From the NCBI GenBank assembly GCA_020631355.1, contig JAHDHL010000005.1:128525-192524 (forward strand): a DNA stretch of 64,000 nucleotides, read 5' to 3'. The notes beneath the pieces were generated by a model, which was given only the letters and a program-made list of their open reading frames with translations, searched no databases and was not told where the DNA came from. Each line of letters begins with the position of its first letter. Position 1 is the first letter of the stretch. Source of the stretch: Saprospiraceae bacterium (GTDB lineage: Bacteria > Bacteroidota > Bacteroidia > Chitinophagales > Saprospiraceae). Below, piece by piece: positions 8,593-17,810 of the stretch. A program made the position numbers and the translations under genes.

Positions 8593-8703
8593 GGAATGTC
8601 GTTTCAGGTAGTTAGTTGATTTGAGTTAGGAGGGATCCGGTTCAATTCTGTCGGGTATCCATCCTTTAGAGAATAAGTAATAGGGTGAATAGCCAAATAT
8701 AAG

Positions 8704-8737
8704 AAACGGATGGACCGAGTGGCCCATCCGTTTTGAA
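8704..8737 (-). terminator. Hairpin terminator after the secreted-protein gene
   Basis: A 10-bp perfect stem (AAACGGATGG / CCATCCGTTT) with a 10-base loop lies between the stop of the secreted protein (8777) and the start of the RDD gene (8592), both on the minus strand. The T tract on the minus strand is short, so it may act as a weak terminator or a processing hairpin. Confidence 0.6.
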
Positions 8738-8776
8738 AATTAAATCCTTTATTGTTGGAATTGGGTCATGCGAATC

Positions 8777-9580
8777 TTATTCAACCTTTATTCTTGATGG
8801 GGTAGGATACAGATTCACGAATTCCTGTATGTTCTTTCTTTGTTCATCCACGATGAATTCATGGAATTTTTGTCCTTTGGTAGGAATTCCAAGTTCTTCG
8901 AATAGCTGTGCAATCTCAGCATGTTTTTCCAAGGCTTCCTTGTCACGTCCATTCAGGGATACGGATTTACATTGGAAACTGATGTCATAAAAACGGATGA
9001 CCTTTCCATTCTTATAGAAATGAATGCTATGGAATGGAACAAAACACATTTTAGGAGCCGGCTTATCTTCTTCCACGCTATCCTGTTCCACTGGGTTGCT
9101 GAGTAATGTCTTCAAGATGGAAACCTGACTGTTAATCATCTGTTTCTGACTCTTCCAAATGATGGTCGGGCTGTATTTGTTACCCAAAAAGGAATAGGAT
9201 TGGACAGAACGATCCTCGAATTCGGAATTCTTATTGATTTTGCCGGTATACCTGTAAAGGATTTGTCGGTATTCGTAATATTCCAATTGCTTCTCCTTGA
9301 TGAGTTTCTTATGTGCTTTTTTCTCATCCTTTGAAGCATTGGCAGGTAAGGGCGGAATGGGAGATTCCATATTCTTATATCCAAAATCTCCTTGGTACAC
9401 CAATAGGCAGACACTGTCATAATCCAATGAGTCCAATGTATCGTTTTGGGCAGAAACGAAGAATGGAATCAGGATGAGGCTAGCCATCAGTAGTCCTCTG
9501 AAAACGGAATCTTTTGAAAAAGGGAAGTCTTTCCTTAGGCTTAATTTTGAGTTCGAGCTTACTGGTAGACTTAAGATCAT
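8777..9580 (-). CDS. Secreted hypothetical protein
   Basis: Taken from the ATG at 9580 this is 267 residues; the frame is open to 9667 and another ATG lies at 9487. The starts at 9580 and 9487 both include the hydrophobic stretch MASLILIPFFVSAQND, a signal peptide with an AQ cleavage site typical of Bacteroidota. The start at 9487 would give a conventional short leader. The mature part is hydrophilic, with a Lys-rich helical segment (SKDEKKAHKKLIKEKQLEYYEYRQIL) and a C-terminal part around CFVPFHSIHFYKNGKVIRFYDISFQC. I do not recognise a domain. It is probably periplasmic or exported. Confidence 0.6.
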   Translation of the reverse strand: MILSLPVSSNSKLSLRKDFPFSKDSVFRGLLMASLILIPFFVSAQNDTLDSLDYDSVCLLVYQGDFGYKNMESPIPPLPANASKDEKKAHKKLIKEKQLEYYEYRQILYRYTGKINKNSEFEDRSVQSYSFLGNKYSPTIIWKSQKQMINSQVSILKTLLSNPVEQDSVEEDKPAPKMCFVPFHSIHFYKNGKVIRFYDISFQCKSVSLNGRDKEALEKHAEIAQLFEELGIPTKGQKFHEFIVDEQRKNIQEFVNLYPTPSRIKVE

Positions 9581-9972
9581 AGTATTTGATTTTATAAGAA
9601 ATAGAGCGTTGTGTTTTTTGATTGATATAGTATCAAATATGCGTTTTTTCACCAAAAATGGCAACAATGTAAGGGCAAGAGTTCTGAACTACCTTAACAA
9701 CGTAGTTCTAGGGGCACATGATACGCAAACCTAGGCCATATTCCCCAATAAATACAACTTTAAGCTTTTTTTTAAAGAAATTAATTTCGTTTTAACCTAA
9801 TTGCCCTGAAAACCGACCTCTGATGGAATCCATGTCAATAGGAAAGAATGATATCTTTATTGGCTAAAGGTTGATTTTGAGGGTTTTGGAAAGATTTGAT
9901 GTGAAAAAAACAAATCCCTTTGGACAGCTAAACCATCCAAAGGGAAAATCAAGGTAAGTGTATTTTTTACAC
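9581..9972. other. Intergenic region with a terminator, otherwise nothing recognised
   Basis: About 390 bases between two minus-strand genes. The only clear structure is the hairpin at 9915-9945 that ends the DUF4419 gene. The rest is AT-rich and should contain the promoter of the secreted-protein gene; I see no RNA gene or coding frame on either strand. Confidence 0.5.
9902..9945 (-). terminator. Rho-independent terminator of the DUF4419 gene
   Basis: Perfect 10-bp stem (TCCCTTTGGA at 9915-9924 with TCCAAAGGGA at 9936-9945) followed on the minus strand by a run of seven T (bases 9903-9909). It lies 28 bases past the stop codon at 9973. Confidence 0.8.
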
Positions 9973-11343
9973 CTATTCTTTGCTGATTTTGCTTCCATTG
10001 ATGTGAACAGAGCACTTTGTTCCCTTGAAGAATGATCTCCAATGGTCTAGTTCGTTTTCCGTTATATCACCATTGATATGAAGGTAATGGACATTCAATT
10101 TTCGGATTTTTTTGGGGATATCCACCTTACCTTTGAAATTGAGGTAAAGTTCATACCATTCCTTAACATTGAAAACCTCATCAGGGAATTTTGTAAGGTT
10201 GTAATATTTCTTTCCATCCATGAAAGCAGATGAATTTTCATCCTGGGTTTCGGATTGGCTGACTGGCTGATGTGCTACAAACCATCCGATTTCCGGTCTC
10301 AGAGCGAGACTGTCCTCATCTTGGTCCGCACCAATGAATCCCGCCCAATATTCCATATCATATTCGGCTATTGTTGTTCCATTCATATCAATGACCAAAT
10401 ACTTGAAATCCACACATGCAAGTTCCTTGGGTAGCTCCTTAAAGATATCATCAATGGATAATTTTTGGAGTTTCCTCATATCAAGCTTATTACCCTTACG
10501 GTCATAAGGATAAAAATATCTGATCCATCCATCGATATTCTTTGGAGCACCATAACTGTCTGAAGTATGTACTTTGAACATATTCATCCAGAATACTGGT
10601 TTGACTTTTCCTTCTGCTGTCTCAACGAATTCGTCAAGGATGCCCTGTAGGGGATTGATCCAATCATCCAAGTTGAATTTTCTCAAATAATCGAGTTTAT
10701 TCTTGATACTAAGCCAATCCTCCCTGGTGCCCTCCAATGTGATTTCAGGAATACCACATACGCAATAAACGACGATGTATTCGAAATAGGATTTCAATGC
10801 ATCCATAATCGTGATTTCACTGGCTACTCTTTCAGCTATCCCTGTCGTACTGAAATCAGCCCGTAATACATCAATCAATTCTTTTCCTATGTGGTCACCA
10901 ATCTGCTCTACGAATCCTTGGGTGCTCTTGTGCCAAGGACTATCACTCTTACCCAGAATAATTTCTTGAGTCTGGTAAGTCAGCTGCTTCTTTTCCAATA
11001 AGAATGGGAACAAATCCTTGTCTTTCCCCTTGGAAAAATTCACATGTTGGGCGAATCCCTGACAAATCAATAGCCATATCATATCCGGAGACAGAACAAA
11101 TGGACGATGTTCGGCATATGCCCTGTACATGGAATAGAGGAATGAGTGAAAGCCATGCGCAACCAATGGTCGTTCGATGGGGGCGTGAGCCTCTATCTTG
11201 CGTTCAAAATGTTCGAGTAATGTATTGGCATCCTTGGTTTCCAGCGCTTCCTTGGCTCTTTCGAGTTTTTCAACTTCAAAGGTAATAGCCTCTATTTCCT
11301 TTCCCTTTCTCTTGATTTTTTTCTTTGTCAATAACATAGTCAT
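9973..11343 (-). CDS. DUF4419 domain-containing protein
   Basis: 456 residues, nearly all of it the DUF4419 domain. The recognisable core is the stretch HRPFVLSPDMIWLLICQGFAQHVN at about 79-102, then a helical middle part and the C-terminal KPVFWMNMFKVHTSDSYGAPKNIDGWIRYFYPYD, EIGWFVAHQP. The domain occurs in fungi and many bacteria and has no known activity. There is no signal peptide, so it is cytoplasmic. The first 30 residues are very basic (KKKIKRKGKE). It is a single-gene unit with its own terminator. Confidence 0.75.
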   Translation of the reverse strand: MTMLLTKKKIKRKGKEIEAITFEVEKLERAKEALETKDANTLLEHFERKIEAHAPIERPLVAHGFHSFLYSMYRAYAEHRPFVLSPDMIWLLICQGFAQHVNFSKGKDKDLFPFLLEKKQLTYQTQEIILGKSDSPWHKSTQGFVEQIGDHIGKELIDVLRADFSTTGIAERVASEITIMDALKSYFEYIVVYCVCGIPEITLEGTREDWLSIKNKLDYLRKFNLDDWINPLQGILDEFVETAEGKVKPVFWMNMFKVHTSDSYGAPKNIDGWIRYFYPYDRKGNKLDMRKLQKLSIDDIFKELPKELACVDFKYLVIDMNGTTIAEYDMEYWAGFIGADQDEDSLALRPEIGWFVAHQPVSQSETQDENSSAFMDGKKYYNLTKFPDEVFNVKEWYELYLNFKGKVDIPKKIRKLNVHYLHINGDITENELDHWRSFFKGTKCSVHINGSKISKE

Positions 11344-11610
11344 GGATTGTGGTACTACAATATAACCCTATTGTATTAATAATAATTCCATCTAATGAAT
11401 AGGATACAGGATATGGTCTAATCAACCGCAAATAATAATACTCCCCATTCAAAAGTTTATATACTACTTTCAGCAATCCTAAAGGATGATTAGGAAAGAG
11501 GGTAATTATCTTTACCAGATTGAATTCCGAATAGGAAAAGTTGGAGGGATGGGTAACAATTCAATGTCATATTGAACTACCTGTTGAATGAACAATCAAA
11601 TGAATTAAAC

Positions 11611-14019
11611 ATGCTTGATACACTGAATCAGATCATAGAAGATGGTCATGAGAGAAAATTAGTACACAATTATACTGAAGATGAAGCTTTCGGTAACCTT
11701 GGGAATGTGACTATTGCCGGAAAGGAACTGATTAATTTTGGTTCCTGTAGCTACCTCGGATTGGAAAATGATGAGGTACTTAAGAAAGGAGCGATTGAGG
11801 CCACAATGAAATATGGCACTCAATTTTCCTCCTCAAGAACCTATCTTTCCATCGGTTTATACAAGGATCTGGAGGATCGGTTATACCAGGTTTTTGAGAA
11901 GCCATTATTGGTTTCAGCCAGTACCACATTGGGACATTTGGCTACGATTCCGACGATAGTAGGGGAGAATGATGCTGTTATTCTGGATTTGCAGGTTCAC
12001 TCAAGTATCCAGATGACGGTACAATTACTGAAAGCCAAGAAAATTCCCGTATATATCATTCGTCATAATGATATGGAAGCGCTTGAAAAGAAAATTAGGA
12101 ATCTCAACAATAAATACGAACGAATCTGGTATTTCGCGGATGGTGTATATTCCATGTATGGTGATTATGCGCCTTTCGGCGAATTGAACAGATTATTGGA
12201 TACCTATAAGAAGTTCCATCTGTACATCGATGATGCGCATGGAATGAGTTGGATGGGTGAGAAAGGAAAGGGTGTAGTCAGAAGTCATATGGAGCATCAT
12301 GAAAGGATGGTGTTGGCAGTATCCCTTAATAAATCCTTTGCTGCTGCAGGCGGTTGTATTGTTTTCCCGAATAAGGAGATGGAACAAAGGGTGCGGAATT
12401 GTGGTTCTACCTATATTTTCTGTGGTCCGATACAACCTCCGATGCTAGGTGCAGCTTGTGCTTCAGCTGATTTGCATTTATCTGATGCCATCCGTACGAA
12501 GCAAGAGGAATTGAAGTCTCTGATTGATTTTACGAATCATCAATTGGATGCACTGCAATTACCCCAGTATATGAAAACGGATAGCCCATTATTCTTCATT
12601 CCCGTCGGACTTCCCAAGTTGACATATGATATCATTCAGAAGATGAAAGCAGACGGATTCTATCTGAATACGGCCTCTTTCCCGGCTGTTCCCATGAAAA
12701 AGAGTGGTATCAGATTCATGATTAATAATAAGCTGGGTAAGGCAGAAATCCAGTCCATGTTGGAAAAACTCCAGCAACATTACATCGAGACATTACTGGA
12801 AGCCGGAAGTAGTTGTGAACATGTATCCAAGGTATTCCGTATTCCAGCATTCCAGATTACAATACCAGAAACGAATGTATCCGATGCGTCTGATGCTGAA
12901 TTGGTATATGAGGTTTGTCATACCATTCAGGATTGTGATAAGAAGGAATGGAATGCCTACTTTTTGAATAATGGGAATTTGGATTATGACCACATCAGAA
13001 TGTTGGAAGAAACATTCAGGGATAACCCTAAATCTGAGAACAATTGGGAATTCCATTATATCACCATCAAGGATAAGAAAGATGAGGTAGTACTCAAGAC
13101 ATTCTATACCGTTGCCTTGGTAAAGGATGATATGCTTTCACCGGATCATATATCCAGAAAGTTGGAGCATCACAGGTCAATCGAGAATCCGTATTACCTG
13201 ACATCCAAGACCGTGGTTTCTGGTTCGTTAATTACCAAAGGGAATCAGGTCCATATTAATTATCATCATGAAAATTGGAAGAAAGCCCTGGGAATACTCA
13301 TGGATAAGATGAATCAGACAATGGCAAATAGCCGGGCTACGAATATGATGCTGAGGGATTTTATCGGTAAGCAAAAACCCGATTTTGAGAAAACGATGCT
13401 GGAAATGGGACTGACTCATATGAGGTTGCCCAATAATCTATTCATCAATGATTTGCAATGGGATTCCACTGAAACATTCCTTAGGGGATTGAATCAGAAA
13501 TACAGATATAATGTCAGGAAAGAAATCCTAAGATTCGAAGATAGATTCATCGTCGAATACAAGAAGCCTAAGTCTGATGATGAACTGAAAAAGCATTACG
13601 AACTGTATGAAAGCGTATTCGACAAATCATTCGAATTGAATGTATTCAAACTGCCTTTCAAGTATTTCAAGGCAATGTCGCAGCATCCGAATTACGATTT
13701 CATCCAATTGTATCTGAAACCTGAATTTACGGATGGAACAGAACCCACTTTGGTTGCTACGATGTACAGTTATATCAATGATGGTTTGTATAATGCCATG
13801 ATTGTAGGTTTGGATTACGAATATGTATATACGCACAATACTTACAAGCAAATCTTATATCAAACCTTGAAAAGAGCTAGGAGTCTGGGTGCTAAGGCCT
13901 TGGATTTGGCCTTTACGGCTGAGTTGGAAAAGAAGAAATTAGGGGCTAGGCCAAGGGAGGTATATGCATATGTCCAGACAGCAGAACATTATCAGAACAG
14001 TGTATTGATGGCATTATGA
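11611..14019 (+). CDS. PLP-dependent alpha-oxoamine synthase (BioF/KBL-like) fused to a GNAT-like domain
   Basis: 802 residues from the ATG at 11611; an in-frame TTG at 11572 would add 13. Residues about 1-400 are a fold-type I PLP enzyme of the 8-amino-7-oxononanoate synthase/2-amino-3-ketobutyrate-CoA ligase/serine palmitoyltransferase group. Visible features are INFGSCSYLGL, the PLP-ring Asp and His in DDAHG (207-211) and the Schiff-base Lys in SLNKSF (about 241). These enzymes condense an amino acid with an acyl-CoA or acyl-ACP. Residues about 420-802 are a separate region resembling peptidogalycan/BioF2-like GNAT acyltransferases (LRGLNQKYRYNVRKEI, YNAMIVGLDYEYVY, AKALDLAFTAELEKKKLGA). 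The fusion suggests two acylation steps on one substrate, possibly an aminolipid; that is inference. It converges with the TPR gene 4 bases downstream. Confidence 0.8.
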   Translation: MLDTLNQIIEDGHERKLVHNYTEDEAFGNLGNVTIAGKELINFGSCSYLGLENDEVLKKGAIEATMKYGTQFSSSRTYLSIGLYKDLEDRLYQVFEKPLLVSASTTLGHLATIPTIVGENDAVILDLQVHSSIQMTVQLLKAKKIPVYIIRHNDMEALEKKIRNLNNKYERIWYFADGVYSMYGDYAPFGELNRLLDTYKKFHLYIDDAHGMSWMGEKGKGVVRSHMEHHERMVLAVSLNKSFAAAGGCIVFPNKEMEQRVRNCGSTYIFCGPIQPPMLGAACASADLHLSDAIRTKQEELKSLIDFTNHQLDALQLPQYMKTDSPLFFIPVGLPKLTYDIIQKMKADGFYLNTASFPAVPMKKSGIRFMINNKLGKAEIQSMLEKLQQHYIETLLEAGSSCEHVSKVFRIPAFQITIPETNVSDASDAELVYEVCHTIQDCDKKEWNAYFLNNGNLDYDHIRMLEETFRDNPKSENNWEFHYITIKDKKDEVVLKTFYTVALVKDDMLSPDHISRKLEHHRSIENPYYLTSKTVVSGSLITKGNQVHINYHHENWKKALGILMDKMNQTMANSRATNMMLRDFIGKQKPDFEKTMLEMGLTHMRLPNNLFINDLQWDSTETFLRGLNQKYRYNVRKEILRFEDRFIVEYKKPKSDDELKKHYELYESVFDKSFELNVFKLPFKYFKAMSQHPNYDFIQLYLKPEFTDGTEPTLVATMYSYINDGLYNAMIVGLDYEYVYTHNTYKQILYQTLKRARSLGAKALDLAFTAELEKKKLGARPREVYAYVQTAEHYQNSVLMAL

Positions 14020-14023
14020 TGCA

Positions 14024-14608
14024 TCATTTCAGACAATACTGAAGATTTTCGAAATCCCTGAGGAATTCATTGGCATTGGGATATTCCGAGTCTATTTTGA
14101 GACATTCCTTGATGTGGTAGATGGCTTTTCTGATATTTCCCTTTCGGGCATGAATCGTAGAAAGATTGTAATGGGCTTCGTCCAGGTCACCCTTTTGTTC
14201 AAGGGCCTGTTCGAGTATCTGTTGTGAAAGATTGAGTTGGTTTTGCTCCCTATAACAGGAGGCCAACAAAATATACGGAGTCGTTTCCTTACTCCCGTTT
14301 TCTATGGAAAAGGAGAAGCAGTCTATCGCCTTGGAATAATGGCCCAATTCAAGATGAATCAATCCATAGAGTTCCTTGATATACCTTTGCAAGCCCTTGG
14401 GAATACCATCAAAAAGGATGTTATCCAGAATATTCATGGCCGTTTCGTAATCGCCACAATGCCGTAACTGCTGACAAAGGTAGAATTGGTACAAGGGTTC
14501 GGGCGAATACTGTACCACCTTCTGCCAGACAAAAGCGCTGGAAAAGGGTTGGTCAGCTCGAGCATATTCGTTGGCTTCCCTTATCCATGCATCGATTCTA
14601 TATTCCAT
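14024..14608 (-). CDS. Tetratricopeptide-repeat protein
   Basis: 194 residues without a signal peptide. At least four TPR-like helical pairs can be seen, the clearest being YKELYGLIHLELGHYSKAIDCF-like at about 78-100, TPYILLASCYREQNQLNLSQQIL at about 108-132 and AHYNLSTIHARKGNIRKAIYHI at about 144-166. Such proteins are protein-binding scaffolds. The stop codon is only 4 bases from the stop of the oxoamine-synthase gene on the other strand. The upstream penicillin-acylase gene ends 78 bases away on the same strand, so co-transcription is possible. No specific partner can be named. Confidence 0.75.
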   Translation of the reverse strand: MEYRIDAWIREANEYARADQPFSSAFVWQKVVQYSPEPLYQFYLCQQLRHCGDYETAMNILDNILFDGIPKGLQRYIKELYGLIHLELGHYSKAIDCFSFSIENGSKETTPYILLASCYREQNQLNLSQQILEQALEQKGDLDEAHYNLSTIHARKGNIRKAIYHIKECLKIDSEYPNANEFLRDFENLQYCLK

Positions 14609-14686
14609 TTCCCCATTGAGTTGTTCAAAGTATAATGAACAACCATAAGGTCGGATTTAGTTCCAATGGAATAGCGAAAGCGATAC

Positions 14687-16777
14687 CTATTCTCCCGGAT
14701 GATAGGACCGTTCGGCTGTTTTTATGACCTCATTCTTATCCAGGTAGACCTTTCGTACTTTCTGTTGTAGGAAATCCTGTAATTGGTCATTATAATGGGG
14801 GCTTCCCTCCTTATTGGACGAGCCGAATATATTGGTGGCTTCCATCAGGATGGTGCCATCTTTTTTCCATACAACGAATTGGTAGAAAGCATCACCCAAG
14901 AATGCGTATAACCTACCTTTCTTACCCATTTTGAAATTCATTGCTGCCAATACATCAGGCATTCCACCTACGGGATAATCGTTCTTTCCCCTTTTGACCC
15001 TTTGCAATTCACCTAGGGTGACATCCACTTTCTTGAAATGTTTCTTCAGGTGTTTTTGTCCCTTTTTCAGATGCTTGACAATAATGGCTTCATCCAATGT
15101 ATTCTCACCCGGAAGAAGCCCTCTTTTGAAGAGTTCGTCCAAGATGAAATATACCGTAATCGAGAAGATGGCCGCCTTGCGGTCAGGATCAGCCTTTCTG
15201 TCCCATGCTTTCAATAACCGGATGGATTCGGCCATATCGGGATATTTCGTTTCATCCAAATGGAATATTTTCTCAATGTTCTGGATGCTTCCCGAATAGA
15301 GTGGGGCATGATAGGAATTATCCTGTTTCATGGCCTTGAACCGTTCATAGTCGATTTTATCTTCTTCCTCTATCAATGTTCTCAAACGGATACTTCTATT
15401 GTTATCCTTGGTTTGGTAACCGAATGTTGGATTGTAATCATTATAATCCAAACTGTATTCCTCTGATGTACAATCAAATGGAGCATTGTTCGTATTATAG
15501 ATATAACCGGATGGAGGGTTGGTGATTTGCGGCAAATCCGAAGTAGGATGGAACTTATCATTCCAAATCATTCCGGAATACCTCCCGGGAAGAATTTTGG
15601 TCCAATCCACTCTCTTATCACGATAAGCAAAATTACCAGAACTGATAAAGAACAGATTCTCCGCCTTATCCGCATATATAGTGTTTAGTGCAGGGATGTA
15701 TTGCAGGTCCATCGCAGCCTTGAATTCCTCCATATTGGTAGCCTTACACATCCTATACCATTGGTCAGCCGAACGGATATCTCGATTCCCCCTGAAACTG
15801 AGTGCATAATAACCATCCTTATTCTTGATGACCGTTCCGTGCTTACTCTTATAGAATTTTTTCTTGATGGGAATCTTAATGGGACCCAACTTCACTTTCA
15901 GTTTGATGTGATAGGGTTCCAATGTTTCCCATTGTCCATCCAATTCGTACTTCATGGGGTCCTTTGGGTGCATCCTTAATTTGTAGGTGTCATTGTGGTC
16001 AGGGAAATTGACGGTATGGCTCCATCCTAAGTGCTCATTAGCACCAATGAACAATGTCATTCCTCCCGCAAAGGTAGCTCCGTACATATTGATACCACTT
16101 TCCTCACTGTTGATGTGTGCCTCATACCAAGAATATAATCCTGTGATGGGTTGGTGGGAATTGGCACAGAGCATGGTACTTCCATCCGCAGACTTCTTAC
16201 TATTGATGGCAAATGCATTCGAGCCCGCAGTCTGCGGCATTTCATAATGCTTGATGGTTCTGTCTAAGGTTCTGATGATATCGTAAGGCGCACCTGATAT
16301 GATACAGACTCCTACGAGTTGGGTGGCAGCGATATCCACTTCGTCAATCGGGAAAATATTTTTCATCAATACCTCCTTGGGATGGGTAGCTGCATATTCA
16401 TTGATGGATTGCTTGTAGGCTTGGATGAGCTTCATGAAAGCAGGGTCCAAGGAAGTGGATTCCAATAATAGTTTTGCCTGGTCCCTGGCTTGTAGAATAT
16501 GATAGAGGACATCCATAATAGCTCCGTCCTTACCATTGACACTGGCTAGTTTTCCACGACTTGCCAAAAGGCTCTCCTGTAGGGTTCTGAAATCATCCTC
16601 ACAGGCAGCCCACACCAAACCGTAGGTCATATCGGCATCTGACTTTCCATAAATGTGCGGAATGCCATAATTGTCACGAATGATAGTGACATTTTCAGGA
16701 TTAACCTGTCCTAAGAGTGTAAACGAACCAGCTAGGGCCCATAAAAAAATGAAAAAGACCTTTGGGTATGGATGCAT
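14687..16777 (-). CDS. Penicillin acylase family protein (Ntn hydrolase, secreted)
   Basis: About 696 residues from the ATG at 16777, which directly precedes a signal peptide (HPYPKVFFIFLWALAGSFTLLGQ); the frame is open to 16840. It has the family's start-of-mature pattern VTIIRDNYGIPHIYG, an alpha-chain region, then the autoprocessing site TAG/SNAFAI with the catalytic Ser at about 186. Further motifs are CANSHQP and GANEHLGWSHTVNFPD (the oxyanion and binding Asn/His region). Penicillin acylases cut amide bonds in N-acyl compounds such as beta-lactam side chains, aculeacin or acyl-homoserine lactones; the substrate here is unknown. It should act in the periplasm as alpha/beta chains after self-cleavage. 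Confidence 0.85.
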   Translation of the reverse strand: MHPYPKVFFIFLWALAGSFTLLGQVNPENVTIIRDNYGIPHIYGKSDADMTYGLVWAACEDDFRTLQESLLASRGKLASVNGKDGAIMDVLYHILQARDQAKLLLESTSLDPAFMKLIQAYKQSINEYAATHPKEVLMKNIFPIDEVDIAATQLVGVCIISGAPYDIIRTLDRTIKHYEMPQTAGSNAFAINSKKSADGSTMLCANSHQPITGLYSWYEAHINSEESGINMYGATFAGGMTLFIGANEHLGWSHTVNFPDHNDTYKLRMHPKDPMKYELDGQWETLEPYHIKLKVKLGPIKIPIKKKFYKSKHGTVIKNKDGYYALSFRGNRDIRSADQWYRMCKATNMEEFKAAMDLQYIPALNTIYADKAENLFFISSGNFAYRDKRVDWTKILPGRYSGMIWNDKFHPTSDLPQITNPPSGYIYNTNNAPFDCTSEEYSLDYNDYNPTFGYQTKDNNRSIRLRTLIEEEDKIDYERFKAMKQDNSYHAPLYSGSIQNIEKIFHLDETKYPDMAESIRLLKAWDRKADPDRKAAIFSITVYFILDELFKRGLLPGENTLDEAIIVKHLKKGQKHLKKHFKKVDVTLGELQRVKRGKNDYPVGGMPDVLAAMNFKMGKKGRLYAFLGDAFYQFVVWKKDGTILMEATNIFGSSNKEGSPHYNDQLQDFLQQKVRKVYLDKNEVIKTAERSYHPGE

Positions 16778-17200
16778 GAATACAAAAGGTTTAAGTCCCG
16801 CCACTCCCCCCATTCTAATGTAAGTACCACCAAAAACCATGGCACGATTCCACTTAATGAGGATTTGGGAAATGGATGAATGTTAGGAAAACAATAGGTC
16901 GCAATACCATATTGGAATTACGACACAAAGAAAATCATTAGAATCTAGATATGGAAGCAATTATGAATACTTTACCAAGAATGGAGGCAGGAATCTATCC
17001 CGACATGATATTTTCGGTGAATGCCTGACTTACAGTGAAATGTCAGCTATCTAACATCTGAGGGTACAAATCCAGTAGGTAACTTCTAAACTTCTCTTAA
17101 TTTCTGTTAAAAAATTCCTAACGATGCGTCACATTGTGCGACTTTGTACTCTATATACGTTGTAAGTACATAAGATTTGAAAGACAAAAACCACAAAACC
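16778..17200. other. Divergent intergenic region with promoter-like elements
   Basis: About 420 bases between the penicillin-acylase gene (minus) and the sigma2-like gene (plus). The only notable element is CATTGTGCGA at 17132-17141, followed about 20 bases later by TATACGTTG, which together resemble a Bacteroidota -33/-7 pair for the plus-strand gene. The same 10-mer recurs at 17560 upstream of moxR. I see no coding frame or RNA gene. Confidence 0.45.
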
Positions 17201-17431
17201 ATGATGACTAAAGCAGAATTTTTCAAGCACTTGAATGACAATGCAAATATCTTGCAATTCTTAGCATCTAAATTGGCTACGAGCCAAGAGGAGGCACACA
17301 AACTATATTTGGAAACTATTTATCAGGCAACGAAAGACCTTAGTGGTGTGAAACAGCACAGAGGGGTAAAACCGTGGTTAATCATGACCATGAGGGATGT
17401 ATTTCATAGTGCTCCACGTTATGCTGCTTGA
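17201..17431 (+). CDS. Small protein resembling a solitary sigma-70 region 2
   Basis: 76 residues from the first ATG of the pair at 17201; the longer frame uses a TTG at 17177. The sequence (FFKHLNDNANILQFLASKLATSQEEAHKLYLETIYQATKDLSGVKQHRGVKPWLIMTMRDVFHS, broken here only for description) follows the helix pattern of ECF sigma region 2: an N-terminal helix, an acidic 'AEDLVQETF'-like stretch replaced by EEAHKLYLETIYQA, then a basic turn and a WL..IMRN-like helix (KPWLIMTMRDVF). There is no region 4, so it cannot be a complete sigma factor. It could be a decayed sigma gene or a small RNA-polymerase-binding regulator. A terminator follows at 17501. Confidence 0.55.
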   Translation: MMTKAEFFKHLNDNANILQFLASKLATSQEEAHKLYLETIYQATKDLSGVKQHRGVKPWLIMTMRDVFHSAPRYAA

Positions 17432-17480
17432 TAATCAGTGATTTCGGCATAGAAATTGATTTAAATTAGACATATAAAGT

Positions 17481-17602
17481 ATACGTTTCATACCGTATTG
17501 GGGACAGTTCATGATGAGGAATTGTCCCTTTTTTTATGCCTTGTCGTCTAATGAATGCGCATTGTGCGAAACATTACATATTATGAATACGTTTCATATC
17601 GT
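17481..17602 (+). repeat. Two copies of ATACGTTTCATAYCGT, 90 bases apart
   Basis: Copies at 17481-17496 and 17587-17602 differ at one base. The second has a TACGTTTC that fits 7 of 8 positions of the TAnnTTTG -7 element, with TTG of CATTGTGCGA (17560-17569) about 24 bases upstream, so it probably marks the moxR promoter. The first copy lies just before the terminator hairpin, where a promoter is less easily explained. Confidence 0.5.
17501..17535 (+). terminator. Rho-independent terminator after the sigma2-like gene
   Basis: A 9-bp stem (GGGACAGTT at 17501-17509 with AATTGTCCC at 17520-17528, one G-U pair) is followed directly by seven T. It separates the sigma2-like gene from moxR. Confidence 0.8.
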
Positions 17603-17810
17603 GTAAATTCATATTTTTGCGAGCAATCTAATTAGCCAGTGAATTGGATATACTGATGAAAACCAAGGTTTATTGGTATGAAGATTGAGCAAAAGTAATG
17701 AGTACAACAAAACATGCTCGATGGTTAGCCATTCTTGATGTTCTGTACTTTTTCTCAGTACCATGGCGCTTTGGCGTCATCAGATTAAACCGAAAATCGG
17801 AAACACATAC

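Noticed and set aside
11004-11285. 93-codon plus-strand frame in the DUF4419 gene
   Set aside because: Shadow of a well-recognised domain on the other strand.
17177-17200. TTG start for the sigma2-like gene
   Set aside because: Two ATG codons follow directly at 17201/17204, and the additional residues are not needed for the domain.
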